From Bacteroidota bacterium (GTDB taxonomy: Bacteria > Bacteroidota > Bacteroidia > Cytophagales > Cyclobacteriaceae), in contig JAEZGH010000163.1 of NCBI GenBank assembly GCA_023417065.1, positions 1-64,000 on the forward strand: 64,000 nt of DNA, written 5' to 3'. Of this stretch, positions 25,401 through 35,995 are shown one piece after another (position 1 is the stretch's first letter; the number at the start of each line of letters is the position of its first letter). A program made the position numbers and the translations under genes. The notes below the pieces were generated by a model. That model was not told the DNA's origin, made no database searches, and was given only the letters and a program-made list of their open reading frames with translations.

Positions 25401-26716
25401 GCCAGGTGATACTTAGGTGAGCTGTCACCGCAAAGCTCTTTCTGAGCTTCTGCAATTTGCAGCAGGTAGTTTTCCGCCTCTGAGTATTTCTTTTCCGACA
25501 AGGCAACCTCGTACAAAAAATTCAGTATGAGGATTGACGTCTTGTAACTTTTGGGCAGCTGCTTCGTGACGAGGATTCCGACGGCCTGTTTTTCAAGTTC
25601 GCGGGTTTTCTCGCGCGACAACCTGGAGTTGAATTCGACAGCGTTGAGATTAACCCTGTGAATACTTGTCCTCGGGTAGTTCTTTTCGATCATGCGCTCA
25701 TACTCGAGGCGTATGCCGGCGTACTTGCCATACGATTCTATTCGGAGGAGATCGCGAAGATAGCTGAGGTAGATTTCGTGAGCCAGTGCATTGGTGGGAG
25801 CAGTTCGTTTCTTGAGATCACTGAGGTTTTCTGCGAAGGTCAGTTCCTTGTCGCTGCTCTGTCTCCGGCCGATATCAACCAGGGTGCGCGTCCAGATGTA
25901 TTTGTATCGGACTTCAGCGAGGCTTGTCTCGCCGAGGAACCTGTTCTTGCCCCGGAACCAGCTCTGGAGTTCCTGAAATACGACGTCCACGTCCGGGTTC
26001 TCGGGCGACGACCCCAGAACAGACACTCTTCCCATCTGGCCGTAGGCGCTGCCCAGTAATGTCTTGTAGGTAGCGTAGCTATTGTAGCGTTCGAAGATTT
26101 CACCTTCGGGAACGCGCCTGACTTTGATTGCGCCGTCTTCGACCACGCTTTCCTTGTCAACGGCGCGCGATAAAAAATACTTGTCGAACTCACTCAGCAG
26201 GGCAATAGCCTCGCGACAGAAGCCTTGGCCAATCATTGCTTCTGCTTTGATCAGGGCAAGCCGGGCACGCATAGGTTCTTCAATATCTGCTGTCTTTGAA
26301 AGAATCTGTTCGGCTTTGCTGATGTAATCGCGCGCAATGCGGAAGTTGCCATATTCATTGTACATCGCGGCAACTTCTATCAGCGTATTTGCATAGGAGT
26401 TGCTGTTTTCGCCAAAAGTGATGATGGCCTCATTCAGCGCCGCGCCCAGCGTCCTGTCGAATTCAGACAACATGCCGAGGCCGAGATTGATTCGCGCCTC
26501 GCGGAGGTTGATGCCAGGCATGTACGTGTTATTGGGGCCGAGCTTCGACACGACGGAAGGTTTAAGTTTCTTCAACGTCGACGAAGCCTTCATCAGGTCA
26601 CCGGAAGCGTAATAGGAGTCAATCTTACGGAGTGTCTTGTCAAATTTTTTGTCCTGGGCGAACGTTGTTGCGGATAGAAGCAACAAAACATAGAGACATA
26701 CCCTGAAGTGGTTCAT
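22463..26716 (-). CDS. exported TPR-CHAT protease-like protein
   Basis: 1417 aa from the ATG at 26716, chosen because it gives a signal peptide (MNHFRVCLYVLLLLSATTFAQ); an ATG at 26764 would place 16 residues before it and overlap the upstream terminator region. Residues ~25-950 are mostly tetratricopeptide repeats with clear 34-residue units, for example LGEYDEAEKNLAQAFKI and LGKYSEAEKLIQEQIPHYEK. The C-terminal ~300 residues are a CHAT caspase-like domain. Both dyad residues are present: His at about 1254 in HIATHGFYK and Cys at about 1330 in LSACETGLGE, with the typical GEGVFGLQRAFLVAGA after it. CHAT domains are peptidases or inactive scaffolds activated through partner contacts. A TACCTTAG box at 26743-26750 may be its promoter. 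Partner and substrate unknown. Confidence 0.9.
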   Translation of the reverse strand: MNHFRVCLYVLLLLSATTFAQDKKFDKTLRKIDSYYASGDLMKASSTLKKLKPSVVSKLGPNNTYMPGINLREARINLGLGMLSEFDRTLGAALNEAIITFGENSNSYANTLIEVAAMYNEYGNFRIARDYISKAEQILSKTADIEEPMRARLALIKAEAMIGQGFCREAIALLSEFDKYFLSRAVDKESVVEDGAIKVRRVPEGEIFERYNSYATYKTLLGSAYGQMGRVSVLGSSPENPDVDVVFQELQSWFRGKNRFLGETSLAEVRYKYIWTRTLVDIGRRQSSDKELTFAENLSDLKKRTAPTNALAHEIYLSYLRDLLRIESYGKYAGIRLEYERMIEKNYPRTSIHRVNLNAVEFNSRLSREKTRELEKQAVGILVTKQLPKSYKTSILILNFLYEVALSEKKYSEAENYLLQIAEAQKELCGDSSPKYHLARIALANFYLDYTNKIEEAGKIYDESYYGVVDREIGEQHKDKLDILNHIATCNELRDRYAEASLTLKEAESTLRYTYDNQDILYAGELNYIAQLQLKLGEYDEAEKNLAQAFKITNAKDQKSTTEWKPIYIGLLETQAKLYGIKGMFDEAEANLGKSKSVIEKSKGDLSESKSASEELAPLLILLGKYSEAEKLIQEQIPHYEKLYGPQSLRLIDPLINRARILLARGDYTEAERNAQRANRIAIQAYSEISTKTAPTQKMLSDIYYKLGDFEKAEEQILKALASQEKQFGRNHVEVAKSLSQLAIIKFYKGDNKKQVESLMLEARKIVEDKLGKDNPQNAEILKNIAVLYISERRFDIAFNSLTIAEGIWSSRTGKKNNINLAGIYTLTGDVYYQSKNYPKAEEFYLRSKTLYEKFFSVNHPEYVRILSKLSRVYYMRREYKRSKKHIEEALANYETFIQQYFPALSEAEKAKYWNTIRGDFEFYNTLAFSNLEDFRDLTGKVYNYQLLTKALLLNSSIKIRERIMNSTDQELKEKYSAWIEKKEVLTLALSMSEAQLQESGIDAVKLQHDVEALEKELSAKSELFGQSFDNKRITFEEIKKSLKPNEVAIEMVRYRHFNHSLTDSVVYAAIYIRSDLSKPKVIVFKNGKEMETRYFKYYRNCITGKIDDEHSYSIFWKPIHDVIGPASTIYLSADGVYNQINLEAIPAPDGKYILDNTNIVLVSNTRDLYLRRIKSRLSSPENTAYMFGNPAFYASAQGRKPISQLPGTEKEVNQVQFMLEQKGWMTAKYVEAAATEEAVKSLNSPKIFHIATHGFYKTSNEVADDGDMEENEVVLTRNPLLRTGLLLKGAGDLMEKTSYNFNIENGILTAYEAMNLNLDKTDLVVLSACETGLGELQAGEGVFGLQRAFLVAGAKVLIMSMFKVDDEATQKLMLMFYQKWSNTGNLRASFTEAKKELRAEYPAPIYWGAFMVIGLE

Positions 26717-26762
26717 GGCTTTGCGGTTGAGGGAAATGGTCTCTAAGGTAGCAAATCGCCCC

Positions 26763-26806
26763 AAAAAAATCGGGGTTTCCAGCTGGCTGTGCCGCTGAAA
26801 ACCCCG
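26763..26806 (-). terminator. strong terminator of the methylmalonyl-CoA operon
   Basis: On the minus strand, 13-nt arms pair perfectly but for one G-U (26771-26783 with 26794-26806), with a 10-nt loop and a run of seven T (26763-26769). It lies 21 bp after the mutB stop and separates the operon from the TPR-CHAT gene. Confidence 0.9.
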
Positions 26807-26827
26807 CTTACGTGCTATTTATTCGAT

Positions 26828-28957
<2,130 letters not shown>

Positions 28958-28983
28958 GATGGTTTGATTTAGCCTCAATAACA

Positions 28984-30084
28984 TTACTGATTCGCCTGGA
29001 ACTTCGCCCATGCATCGCGCACGATACGGTCCGTTATTACCTCCACGCCATACGCACCTGCAAAAGGATCGTTCACCTTTGCAAGCTGGGATTCCGCTTT
29101 CAGGATCACTGAAGTGTTACGCGCTATCCTCGACATCACTGCATGCTGATCGTCTTCAGGAATAATAGTCAGACCATCGGCACCTCCGGAGATGGCTGCA
29201 ATGGCAGCAACTGTACCCTTCAGCATGTTTCCGTGGGGCTGGAACTGCTCATTGATCCATTTGTCGGAGTAGCCGTGGATATAAAGATCATCCGGAGAGT
29301 AGTCTTTCATGCCATAACTCTGTGCAACCTGGTACCAGAGGATACGCAATGCCCTGAGCTTGCTGACGTTCAGAAGGAGCTGTGCACTCAATGGCACGCA
29401 AAATGCGATATGTCTGATGGTTTCGCTGATCTTATGACCTGCACTGGCGAAATCTTCAATCGTCGATACCGCGCGGGTGAGTGCTTCGCTGATTTCTTCA
29501 ACAGGAGTTGAAGGTGCTATTTTTATTCCTGCGAAGCGGAAACCATTGTGCGATGGCAACGCAGGAGGGGAGGTCACTTCATTCCGCCAAAAGAGGTTTC
29601 CCTGGAGGTTTTCATACTTATAGCTACGATCGCTGATGTAGTTAATTAAATCCGTCAGCGGGAACGCGGAATCAGCAATGAAAGAAACCGCGCAATGTTC
29701 CCATTCAATGGTCTTAAGGAGCTTTTGAAAGTTGAGCTTCTTCCCCTGCGTGGAAAATAGAATTCCCTCTGCTTCGAGGCGAAGGTGATGCAATGCAGTA
29801 TTGTTGGCAACTTCTTCATCGAGAACCACAACCTCCGGCATGTTTGCCCATGACCGGGGATCCTGTGCATTGACCGGGGATTCTTTAATGCGGAATTCCC
29901 GAAGGTAGGTTAGTTTCGATAGGTCTTCTGCAGCGTAATAAGGCCCGAATTCCTGTTGATCGGGGGATGTCCACCGAAGCTTTTCAAAAGGATCAGCGCC
30001 GCTGATTTCGCCCGAAGCAGCCTTAACCCAGTCCGATGTTTTCGGTTTGGGAAAGGATTCGAATAGGTTATGCCCCTCTTTCAT
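28984..30084 (-). CDS. mutA: methylmalonyl-CoA mutase small subunit, short form
   Basis: 366 aa. Homologous to the barrel of the catalytic subunit (DWVKAASGEISGADPFEKLRW at the start; KINDPFAGAYGVEV-like VNDPFAGAYGVEVITD near the end) but lacking the C-terminal degenerate cobalamin-binding domain that many small subunits keep (450-640 aa). The ORF ends cleanly at TGA/TAA without a visible frameshift into the missing part. It is structural rather than catalytic in the alpha-beta heterodimer. Lies between the sodium-pump beta subunit (13 bp upstream) and mutB (26 bp downstream), all in one operon. Length makes it slightly unusual. Confidence 0.87.
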   Translation of the reverse strand: MKEGHNLFESFPKPKTSDWVKAASGEISGADPFEKLRWTSPDQQEFGPYYAAEDLSKLTYLREFRIKESPVNAQDPRSWANMPEVVVLDEEVANNTALHHLRLEAEGILFSTQGKKLNFQKLLKTIEWEHCAVSFIADSAFPLTDLINYISDRSYKYENLQGNLFWRNEVTSPPALPSHNGFRFAGIKIAPSTPVEEISEALTRAVSTIEDFASAGHKISETIRHIAFCVPLSAQLLLNVSKLRALRILWYQVAQSYGMKDYSPDDLYIHGYSDKWINEQFQPHGNMLKGTVAAIAAISGGADGLTIIPEDDQHAVMSRIARNTSVILKAESQLAKVNDPFAGAYGVEVITDRIVRDAWAKFQANQ

Positions 30085-30097
30085 AGAAATATGTTAA

Positions 30098-31438
30098 TTA
30101 CTTTAAAAAACTAAGTAAAATCCCCGCAGCTACGGCCGATCCGATAACACCAGCTACGTTTGGTGCCATGGCGTGCATCAGCAAATGATTGGTCGAATCT
30201 TCCTTTAAACCTTCCATCTGCGAAACCCGTGCACTGTCCGGTACTGCTGAAACTCCTGCTGATCCGATCAACGGATTGATCTTGTCTCCTTCTTTCAGGA
30301 AGAGATTCATCACTTTGGCAAAGATGACACCGCCTGCAGTCGATACCGCGAAAGCACAAGCACCAAGCACAAATATGAGGATAGATTGGGAAGTAAGAAA
30401 CACATCAGCCTGCGTTGATGCTCCAACCGTCAGTCCAAGGATAATCGTAACGATATCAATCATTGATGTTTTAGCAGTGTTTGCCAGGCGTGTCGTTACG
30501 CCTGATTCCTTGAGTATGTTTCCGAAGAAAAGCATTCCGAGCAGTGGCAGGGCACTTGGTGAAATGAAGGTAGTAAGTAGTAATCCCAGTATCGGAAACA
30601 TAATCCTTTCGGTTCTCGAAACGGCACGTGGCGGCCGCATCCGTATGAGCCGTTCTTTCTTCGTGGTAAGTAAGCGCATGATAGGTGGCTGGATCACCGG
30701 AACCAGGGCCATATAGGAATACGCGGCGATGGCTATTGGTCCGATCAGGTTCTTAACCGTCGTACCATCCGGGAGTATATTGACACCGTTGGCGAGTTTC
30801 GATGAAAGGAATATTGCAGTAGGCCCGTCAGCTCCTCCTATAATGGCAATGGCACCTGCTTCCGGCGGAGCAAAGCCCAGATACAATGCACCCAGAAATG
30901 TGGCAAAGATGCCCACTTGAGCTGCAGCCCCCAGTAACATCAGTTTCGGATTGGAGATCAGCGACGAAAAGTCGGTCATCGCGCCAATGCCCAGGAAAAT
31001 CAACGGAGGGTATATGCCTTTCAACACACCAAAGTACAGGTAATTCAAAACACTTCCCTGTTCGTAGATTCCGATCTGAAGACCCGCGTTGAGCATGAAC
31101 GGAACATTTCCAATCAATATCCCGGTTCCAATAGGCACCAACAAAAGAGGTTCGTAGTCATATCGAATCGCCAGGAAGAGGAAAAACAGCCCCACAGCAA
31201 TCATGATGAGGTGGCCCGTGGTGATATTCTGAAAGGCCGTATAGGTGAAGAAGGTTTTCAACCCTTCCGCGAGGCCAGATTTCTTGGCAGGTATCGGAGC
31301 TTCGACAGTGACGCTGCTCTTAAGCGAGACGTCCTCGGTCAGGTGCGTCTCAGTTGGATTTGCCGCGACTGTCGGAAACGTCGTCTTCAACATTGCCAGA
31401 AGGGCGATAACTCCGAAAATCAAAAATATCCTTTTCAT
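30098..31438 (-). CDS. Na+-translocating decarboxylase beta subunit
   Basis: 446 aa. The family core (about 375 aa) is a polytopic membrane protein that drives Na+ outward while decarboxylating carboxybiotin. Conserved segments: RYDYEPLLLVPIGTGILIGN, LIFLGIGAMTDFSSL, AIIGGADGPTAIFLS (with the Asp of the Na+ site), IGSAGVSAVPDSARV and the C-terminal HLLMHAMAPNVAGVIGS. An extra N-terminal segment of about 65 residues begins with a hydrophobic helix (IFLIFGVIALLAMLKTTF) and a low-complexity linker, as seen in some Bacteroidota. In the operon it follows the biotin carrier by 53 bp. Confidence 0.93.
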   Translation of the reverse strand: MKRIFLIFGVIALLAMLKTTFPTVAANPTETHLTEDVSLKSSVTVEAPIPAKKSGLAEGLKTFFTYTAFQNITTGHLIMIAVGLFFLFLAIRYDYEPLLLVPIGTGILIGNVPFMLNAGLQIGIYEQGSVLNYLYFGVLKGIYPPLIFLGIGAMTDFSSLISNPKLMLLGAAAQVGIFATFLGALYLGFAPPEAGAIAIIGGADGPTAIFLSSKLANGVNILPDGTTVKNLIGPIAIAAYSYMALVPVIQPPIMRLLTTKKERLIRMRPPRAVSRTERIMFPILGLLLTTFISPSALPLLGMLFFGNILKESGVTTRLANTAKTSMIDIVTIILGLTVGASTQADVFLTSQSILIFVLGACAFAVSTAGGVIFAKVMNLFLKEGDKINPLIGSAGVSAVPDSARVSQMEGLKEDSTNHLLMHAMAPNVAGVIGSAVAAGILLSFLK

Positions 31439-31491
31439 AATTTTTCGACTACCGCCGGTTTTATCCTGCGGTAAATTTTAAGGTTGATCCA

Positions 31492-31908
31492 TTATTCAAT
31501 TTCCATCAATACATCACCCTGCATGACAGAGTCACCCTCTTTGATGGTAATGTTTCTGATTGTCCCTGCTTTCTCGGCCAGGATGTTGTTTTCCATTTTC
31601 ATCGCCTCAAGGATCACCAGGTTGTCGCCGGTCTTAACAGCATCTCCTTCCTTCACAATCACCTTATGGATAATTCCCGGAAGGGGAGACGTTACCTTCC
31701 TGAGGGTGGTTGCGGGTGCAAGCGACTTCGGCGGCGTAGCTACTGCCTGGGCACGGACCAGCTTCGGAGTCTTCGTCGTCTTGACTTCCTGATGAAGCTT
31801 CACTTCATATTCCGAACCGTTCACCTCAACAGTCGCAACAGAATCTTCAAAGGATTTTATCTCAACGTTGTAGGTGTTGCCGCTTATTGTAAATTGGTAC
31901 TTTTTCAT
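31492..31908 (-). CDS. biotin carrier protein of methylmalonyl-CoA decarboxylase
   Basis: 138 aa. C-terminal biotinyl domain with the attachment motif EAMKMEN; biotin would sit on Lys104. A flexible Ala/Pro/Thr-rich hinge (about 45-70) precedes it, and the N-terminal ~40 residues (KKYQFTISGNTYNVEIKS) match the carrier-associated beta domain. It shuttles carboxyl groups from the carboxyltransferase to the membrane beta subunit. Start ATG lies 2 bp after the gamma-subunit stop, so translation is likely coupled. Confidence 0.93.
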   Translation of the reverse strand: MKKYQFTISGNTYNVEIKSFEDSVATVEVNGSEYEVKLHQEVKTTKTPKLVRAQAVATPPKSLAPATTLRKVTSPLPGIIHKVIVKEGDAVKTGDNLVILEAMKMENNILAEKAGTIRNITIKEGDSVMQGDVLMEIE

Positions 31909-31910
31909 AG

Positions 31911-32288
31911 TCAGAATCGTTTATTCAATCCGTTGGTCACGTTGTATATTTTCGAACTCCAAGGTGAGTATCGACGAGAGATTTTCTGAATGGTGAGAAC
32001 GGTGTTCTCTTCGTCGTGGAGCCCACCCACGTACAGGAATAATGCGGCACTTATCGCTGCAGTTTCTTCGCCCGTGATAGATCCCCCTTTCGCTGTACCT
32101 GCTTCGGGATTCTGAGGCTTCGGCTCTGCAGGTTTTTTCTGAAACCACTTCGCGGGATTGAATGCTAGGATTACAGGAAGATTGTAGAACACTGCCCACA
32201 ATATCGCAAGGGAAAGAAAGACAATCAGGTATCCGACCAGTACGATGATCAGCTGATCATTACCTATGTTGTTTATATCAAAGTTCAT
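31911..32288 (-). CDS. decarboxylase sodium pump gamma-type subunit (OadG-like)
   Basis: 125 aa. One N-terminal transmembrane helix (LIIVLVGYLIVFLSLAILWAVFYNLP) followed by a Lys/Pro/Glu-rich cytoplasmic segment and GEETAAISAALFLYVGGLHDEEN. Gamma/delta subunits of Na+ decarboxylases are short single-pass proteins that assemble the carboxyltransferase with the membrane subunit. Homology is low in this family, so the name relies on position as much as on sequence. 16 bp after mmdA and 2 bp before the biotin carrier. Confidence 0.85.
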   Translation of the reverse strand: MNFDINNIGNDQLIIVLVGYLIVFLSLAILWAVFYNLPVILAFNPAKWFQKKPAEPKPQNPEAGTAKGGSITGEETAAISAALFLYVGGLHDEENTVLTIQKISRRYSPWSSKIYNVTNGLNKRF

Positions 32289-32304
32289 CTTTCAGCGCGT
32301 TTCG

Positions 32305-33864
32305 TTACAGAGGAAGATTCGAGTGTTTCTTCGGCGGATTGACGTCTTTCTTCGTCGCCAGCATCTGCAGGCCGCGAATGATTCGGAAGCGTGTATTCCT
32401 GGGTTCGATGATATCATCTATGAATCCATATTTTGCAGCCTGATAAGGGTTGGCAAACTTCTGTTCATACTCTTCTTCTTTCTCGGAAATGAAGCGCTGG
32501 CGTTCATCAGGATCCTTGATCTGACCGAGAGCTTTCGCTTCAAGAACCTCGACGGCCCCTTTAGCTCCCATAACTGCGATTTCTGCAGTGGGCCATGCAT
32601 AGTTGAGATCACCACGGAGTTGTTTGCAACTCATCACATCGTGCGCGCCTCCATATGATTTTCTGAGTGTAATGGTGATCTTCGGCACGGTAGCTTCACC
32701 ATAGGCAAACAGTAGTTTTGCTCCGTGAATGATGATTCCACCATATTCCTGTGTGCTGCCCGGAAGGAAACCTGGAACATCTACCAATGTGACCAGAGGA
32801 ATGTTGAAGGCATCACAGAAGCGCACAAACCTTGCGGCCTTCCGCGATGCGTCAATGTCCAGTACACCCGCGAGGAAATTCGGCTGATTGGCGACGATAC
32901 CCACCGAGTTTCCGTTAAATCGCGCAAAGCCGGTAATGATGTTTTTTGCATAGTTGCGCTGTACTTCGAGGAATTCGTTTTCATCTGTGATCGCGTGAAT
33001 TACATCGAGTACATTGTAAGGCTTGTTCGGACTCTCAGGAATGATATCGTTTAGTGATTCTTCAAGACGATCTATCGGATCACTGCATTCGTGTACGGGC
33101 GGTTCTTCTAGGTTATTGGAAGGAAGATAGCTCATCAGCTTGCGGATCAGGATTATGCCTTCCTGTTCGTCTTCTGCCATGAAGTGCGCGACTCCGGATT
33201 TCGTTGCATGAACCTGCGCACCACCGAGGTCTTCTATCGATATATCTTCGCCGGTTACTGTCTTCACTACTTTAGGACCAGTGACAAACATGTAACTTGC
33301 TTTTTCCGACATGATGATGAAGTCTGTGAGTGCAGGAGAGTACACAGCGCCCCCTGCGCATGGTCCGAATACGGCGGATATCTGCGGTATCACGCCTGAC
33401 GCGAGAATATTGCGCTGGAAGATTTCAGCATATCCTGCCAGGCTTCGAACACCTTCCTGAATACGTGCACCACCACTGTCGTTAAGACCTATCACCGGAG
33501 CGCCTACTTTCATGGCCTTATCCATGATCTTGCAGATCTTGTTGGCAAAAGTTTCCGATAGAGACCCGCCGAATACCGTGAAGTCTTGCGCAAATACAAA
33601 GACAAGTCTTCCATCAATCGTTCCATGTCCGGTGACAACACCGTCAGACAGATAGACTTCCTTATCCATGCCGAAAGACTTCGTACGATGTGTTACGAAC
33701 ATATCGTACTCTTCAAAGCTACCTTCGTCCAGCAGCAGGTCAATTCGTTCCCTGGCCGTTAGTTTTCCTTTTCCGTGTTGCGATTCTATTTTCTTTTCAC
33801 CGCCGCCGAGACGGGCTTTGGCCCGCTTTTCAATCAGCTCTTGAATTCGTTCATGTGTTTTCAT
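32305..33864 (-). CDS. mmdA: methylmalonyl-CoA carboxyltransferase (decarboxylase alpha subunit)
   Basis: 519 aa, a biotin-dependent carboxyltransferase with two crotonase-like halves. Motifs: GKLTARERIDLLLDEGSFEE, GLNDSGGARIQEGV (CoA/oxyanion site), VFGPCAGGAVYSPALTDF and PGFLPGSTQEYGGIIIHGAKL (biotin site), KSYGGAHDVMSCKQL. Sequence alone cannot separate propionyl-CoA carboxylase beta from methylmalonyl-CoA decarboxylase alpha. The neighbours decide: gamma subunit, biotin carrier and Na+-pump beta subunit follow, and no biotin carboxylase (accC-like) gene is present. Inferred reaction: methylmalonyl-CoA to propionyl-CoA, transferring CO2 to biotin. One bp after mce. Confidence 0.93.
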   Translation of the reverse strand: MKTHERIQELIEKRAKARLGGGEKKIESQHGKGKLTARERIDLLLDEGSFEEYDMFVTHRTKSFGMDKEVYLSDGVVTGHGTIDGRLVFVFAQDFTVFGGSLSETFANKICKIMDKAMKVGAPVIGLNDSGGARIQEGVRSLAGYAEIFQRNILASGVIPQISAVFGPCAGGAVYSPALTDFIIMSEKASYMFVTGPKVVKTVTGEDISIEDLGGAQVHATKSGVAHFMAEDEQEGIILIRKLMSYLPSNNLEEPPVHECSDPIDRLEESLNDIIPESPNKPYNVLDVIHAITDENEFLEVQRNYAKNIITGFARFNGNSVGIVANQPNFLAGVLDIDASRKAARFVRFCDAFNIPLVTLVDVPGFLPGSTQEYGGIIIHGAKLLFAYGEATVPKITITLRKSYGGAHDVMSCKQLRGDLNYAWPTAEIAVMGAKGAVEVLEAKALGQIKDPDERQRFISEKEEEYEQKFANPYQAAKYGFIDDIIEPRNTRFRIIRGLQMLATKKDVNPPKKHSNLPL

Positions 33865-33865
33865 A

Positions 33866-34288
33866 TTAAGCCAGGGAAGATGTTGTTTGAGGTTCGCATA
33901 ATTCAGTTAATACACCGTGTGTGGACTTGGGATGCAGAAAGGCGATATTCAGCCCCTCGGCGCCTTTGCGAGGCGTTGTATCAATCAGCGATACGCCTTT
34001 TGCACTTAACTCATCCAGATTTTTTTGAATGCCTTCAACGGCCAGCGCGATATGGTGTAGCCCCGGGCCCTTTTTTTCGATGAACTTCGCAATAGGCCCG
34101 TCGGGTGATGTGGATTCGAGCAGCTCGATCTTCGTCTGACCAAGCTTAAAAAATGCTGTTCTTACTTTCTGGTCAGCTACTTCTTCTATAGCATAGCAGC
34201 TTAACCCGAGTATCTTTTCATAATAATGAATCGCTTCCTGTAAATTATTTACTGCGATACCGATGTGTTCAATATGTGTTGCGTTCAT
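33866..34288 (-). CDS. mce: methylmalonyl-CoA epimerase
   Basis: 140 aa, a glyoxalase/VOC-fold epimerase interconverting R- and S-methylmalonyl-CoA. Two beta-alpha-beta-beta-beta modules are visible: HIGIAVNNLQEAIHYYEKIL with metal ligand His8, and LHHIALAVEGIQKNLDELSA. It connects the mutase (R form) and decarboxylase (S form), so its place at the head of the operon is logical. Terminates one base before the mmdA start. No clear promoter of the TAnnTTTG type was found upstream on the minus strand. Confidence 0.93.
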   Translation of the reverse strand: MNATHIEHIGIAVNNLQEAIHYYEKILGLSCYAIEEVADQKVRTAFFKLGQTKIELLESTSPDGPIAKFIEKKGPGLHHIALAVEGIQKNLDELSAKGVSLIDTTPRKGAEGLNIAFLHPKSTHGVLTELCEPQTTSSLA

Positions 34289-34546
34289 GGCGAAATATTT
34301 TTTCTCTGGGAACGACCGAAATTTCCGCCAGGAAACAATTGTAACTTATGATACTCGTCAAATTCGGCGAATCGATTGAATGATCCTTATCCATTATTGG
34401 GGGATTATTGTCATTGTGACCATCTTTGAAGGGTTTTTGAAAATGGCCTGGGGTATGCTCTTTTTTTTGAAAAAATCAAGGAGAGAAGCCCTTGTTTTCT
34501 TGACCTCTTTTTTCACATCTTTGTCTCCCTTTCCCCCCGTGGAAAA
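34289..34546. other. intergenic region between divergent mce operon and dnaA
   Basis: 258 bp without a gene. A single DnaA-box-like TTATCCATT (34387-34395, 7 of 9 to TTATCCACA) and T-rich stretches are present. No cluster of boxes that would define an origin was seen. Confidence 0.5.
34491..34523 (+). promoter_or_regulatory. candidate dnaA promoter
   Basis: CTTG (34491-34494), 21 nt spacer, then CATCTTTG (34516-34523), seven of eight matches to TAnnTTTG. It ends 23 nt before the dnaA ATG. Confidence 0.4.
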
Positions 34547-35995
34547 ATGAATAATCCCGTAAAATCAATGGAAGTTAGCTGCGGAACCGTATGGAATGAC
34601 TGCCTGGAGGTAATCCGGGAAAACGTGGGTGAAGAAAATTTCAATACGTGGTTCAAACCGATCGTTCCGCTGCGCGTAGAAGGCGATATTCTTACGATTC
34701 AGGTGCCTTCGCAATTCTTCTATGAATGGCTCGAAGATAATTATGTTCCTGTCCTTAAAAAGGCTATACATACTGTTCTGGGAGCAACAGGACGACTGGA
34801 ATATTCCGTTGTTGTAGATAGTGGCGGAAAACAAGCACCCCCTGTCGCAGTTAGCTATCCTGCCAACAGCACAGGAAATCGTCGAAGCTCGGTTAACAAC
34901 ACGAACTTTGGCTCCGACGATTATTCTCCTTTTTCATTTAAGGCGCTGAATCCCCATACCGTCAATTCACGGTTGAATCCAGCGTATTCCTTCGATAACT
35001 TTGTAGAAGGCGATTGCAATCGCCTCGCCCGTTCTGCTGGCCTCGCTGTAGCGAAAAAGCCGGGAGTCACATCATTCAACCCACTCATGTTATATGGTGG
35101 CGTTGGCGTTGGAAAAACACACCTTGTTCAGGCTATCGGAAACGAGATCAAAAACAACATGCCCAACAAGGTTGTGCTGTACGTCGACCAAAACGACTTT
35201 ACAACGCAGTTCCTAAACGCACTACAGAATCACAAGATCCAGGACTTCCAGAATTTCTATCTGCAGGTGGACCTGCTCATACTTGATGATGTTCAGTTCC
35301 TTGCAGGACGTGAGAAAACACAGGAGATGTTCTTCCACATCTTCAATCAACTGCATCAGTCAGGCAAACAGATTATTATGACGAGCGATTGTCCTCCCCG
35401 TGATCTTAAAGGATTCCAGGAGCGATTGCTGTCGCGTTTCAAGTGGGGACTTACGGCAGATCTTCAGGAGCCTGACTTTGAAACCAAGCTTGCGATCATC
35501 AACCGCAAGATGCAGGCAGATGGTATTCAGATTCCGACGGAAGTCGCTGAGTACCTCGCATATAGCGTGGATACCAACCTTCGCGACATGGAAGGCGTAT
35601 TGAACTCGCTCATCTTCCATGCAACACTCCTTAAGAAGGAAATAGACCTCGAGCTCGCAAAGGACGTTCTGAAAAACATTATCAAGGAAATTCAATCCGA
35701 CGTAAGCGTCGACTTTATCCAGAAGACTGTAGCTGACTACTTTAAGGTAGACCTTGAGGCTATGAAGGGTAAAGTAAAAAAGCGCGAAATCGTAATCCCA
35801 CGTCAGGTGGCCATGTATTTCTGCAAACGCTACACCCAGCTCACTCTCGCGCTGATCGGAGAAAACTTTGGCGGCAGGGACCACAGTACGGTGATCCACG
35901 CGCTGGAGTCAGTGGAGGATATGATGAAAACCGATCCGAACTTCAAATCCTCCGTCGACGAACTGGGTAAAAAGCTCAAAATGCGGGTGAGCTGA
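34547..35995 (+). CDS. dnaA: chromosomal replication initiator DnaA
   Basis: 482 aa. Domain I (VWNDCLEVIRENVGEENFNTWFKPI, about 14-100), variable domain II, AAA+ domain III with Walker A YGGVGVGKTHLVQAIG, Walker B LLILDDVQFLAG and sensor PPRDLKGFQERLLSRFKWG, and domain IV DNA-binding helix-turn-helix with the signature GGRDHSTVIHALE. Binds DnaA boxes at the origin, loads DnaB and is ATP-regulated. dnaN is not adjacent; an HtrA gene is convergent 47 bp downstream. Start ATG at 34547 matches the typical N-terminus; the first residues MNNPVKSM are non-conserved. Confidence 0.97.
   Translation: MNNPVKSMEVSCGTVWNDCLEVIRENVGEENFNTWFKPIVPLRVEGDILTIQVPSQFFYEWLEDNYVPVLKKAIHTVLGATGRLEYSVVVDSGGKQAPPVAVSYPANSTGNRRSSVNNTNFGSDDYSPFSFKALNPHTVNSRLNPAYSFDNFVEGDCNRLARSAGLAVAKKPGVTSFNPLMLYGGVGVGKTHLVQAIGNEIKNNMPNKVVLYVDQNDFTTQFLNALQNHKIQDFQNFYLQVDLLILDDVQFLAGREKTQEMFFHIFNQLHQSGKQIIMTSDCPPRDLKGFQERLLSRFKWGLTADLQEPDFETKLAIINRKMQADGIQIPTEVAEYLAYSVDTNLRDMEGVLNSLIFHATLLKKEIDLELAKDVLKNIIKEIQSDVSVDFIQKTVADYFKVDLEAMKGKVKKREIVIPRQVAMYFCKRYTQLTLALIGENFGGRDHSTVIHALESVEDMMKTDPNFKSSVDELGKKLKMRVS

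Noticed and set aside
32305..33864. Propionyl-CoA carboxylase beta subunit
   Set aside because: No biotin carboxylase gene is in the operon, while Na+-pump subunits are.
34289..34546. Possible replication origin beside dnaA
   Set aside because: Only one DnaA-box-like site with two mismatches was found.
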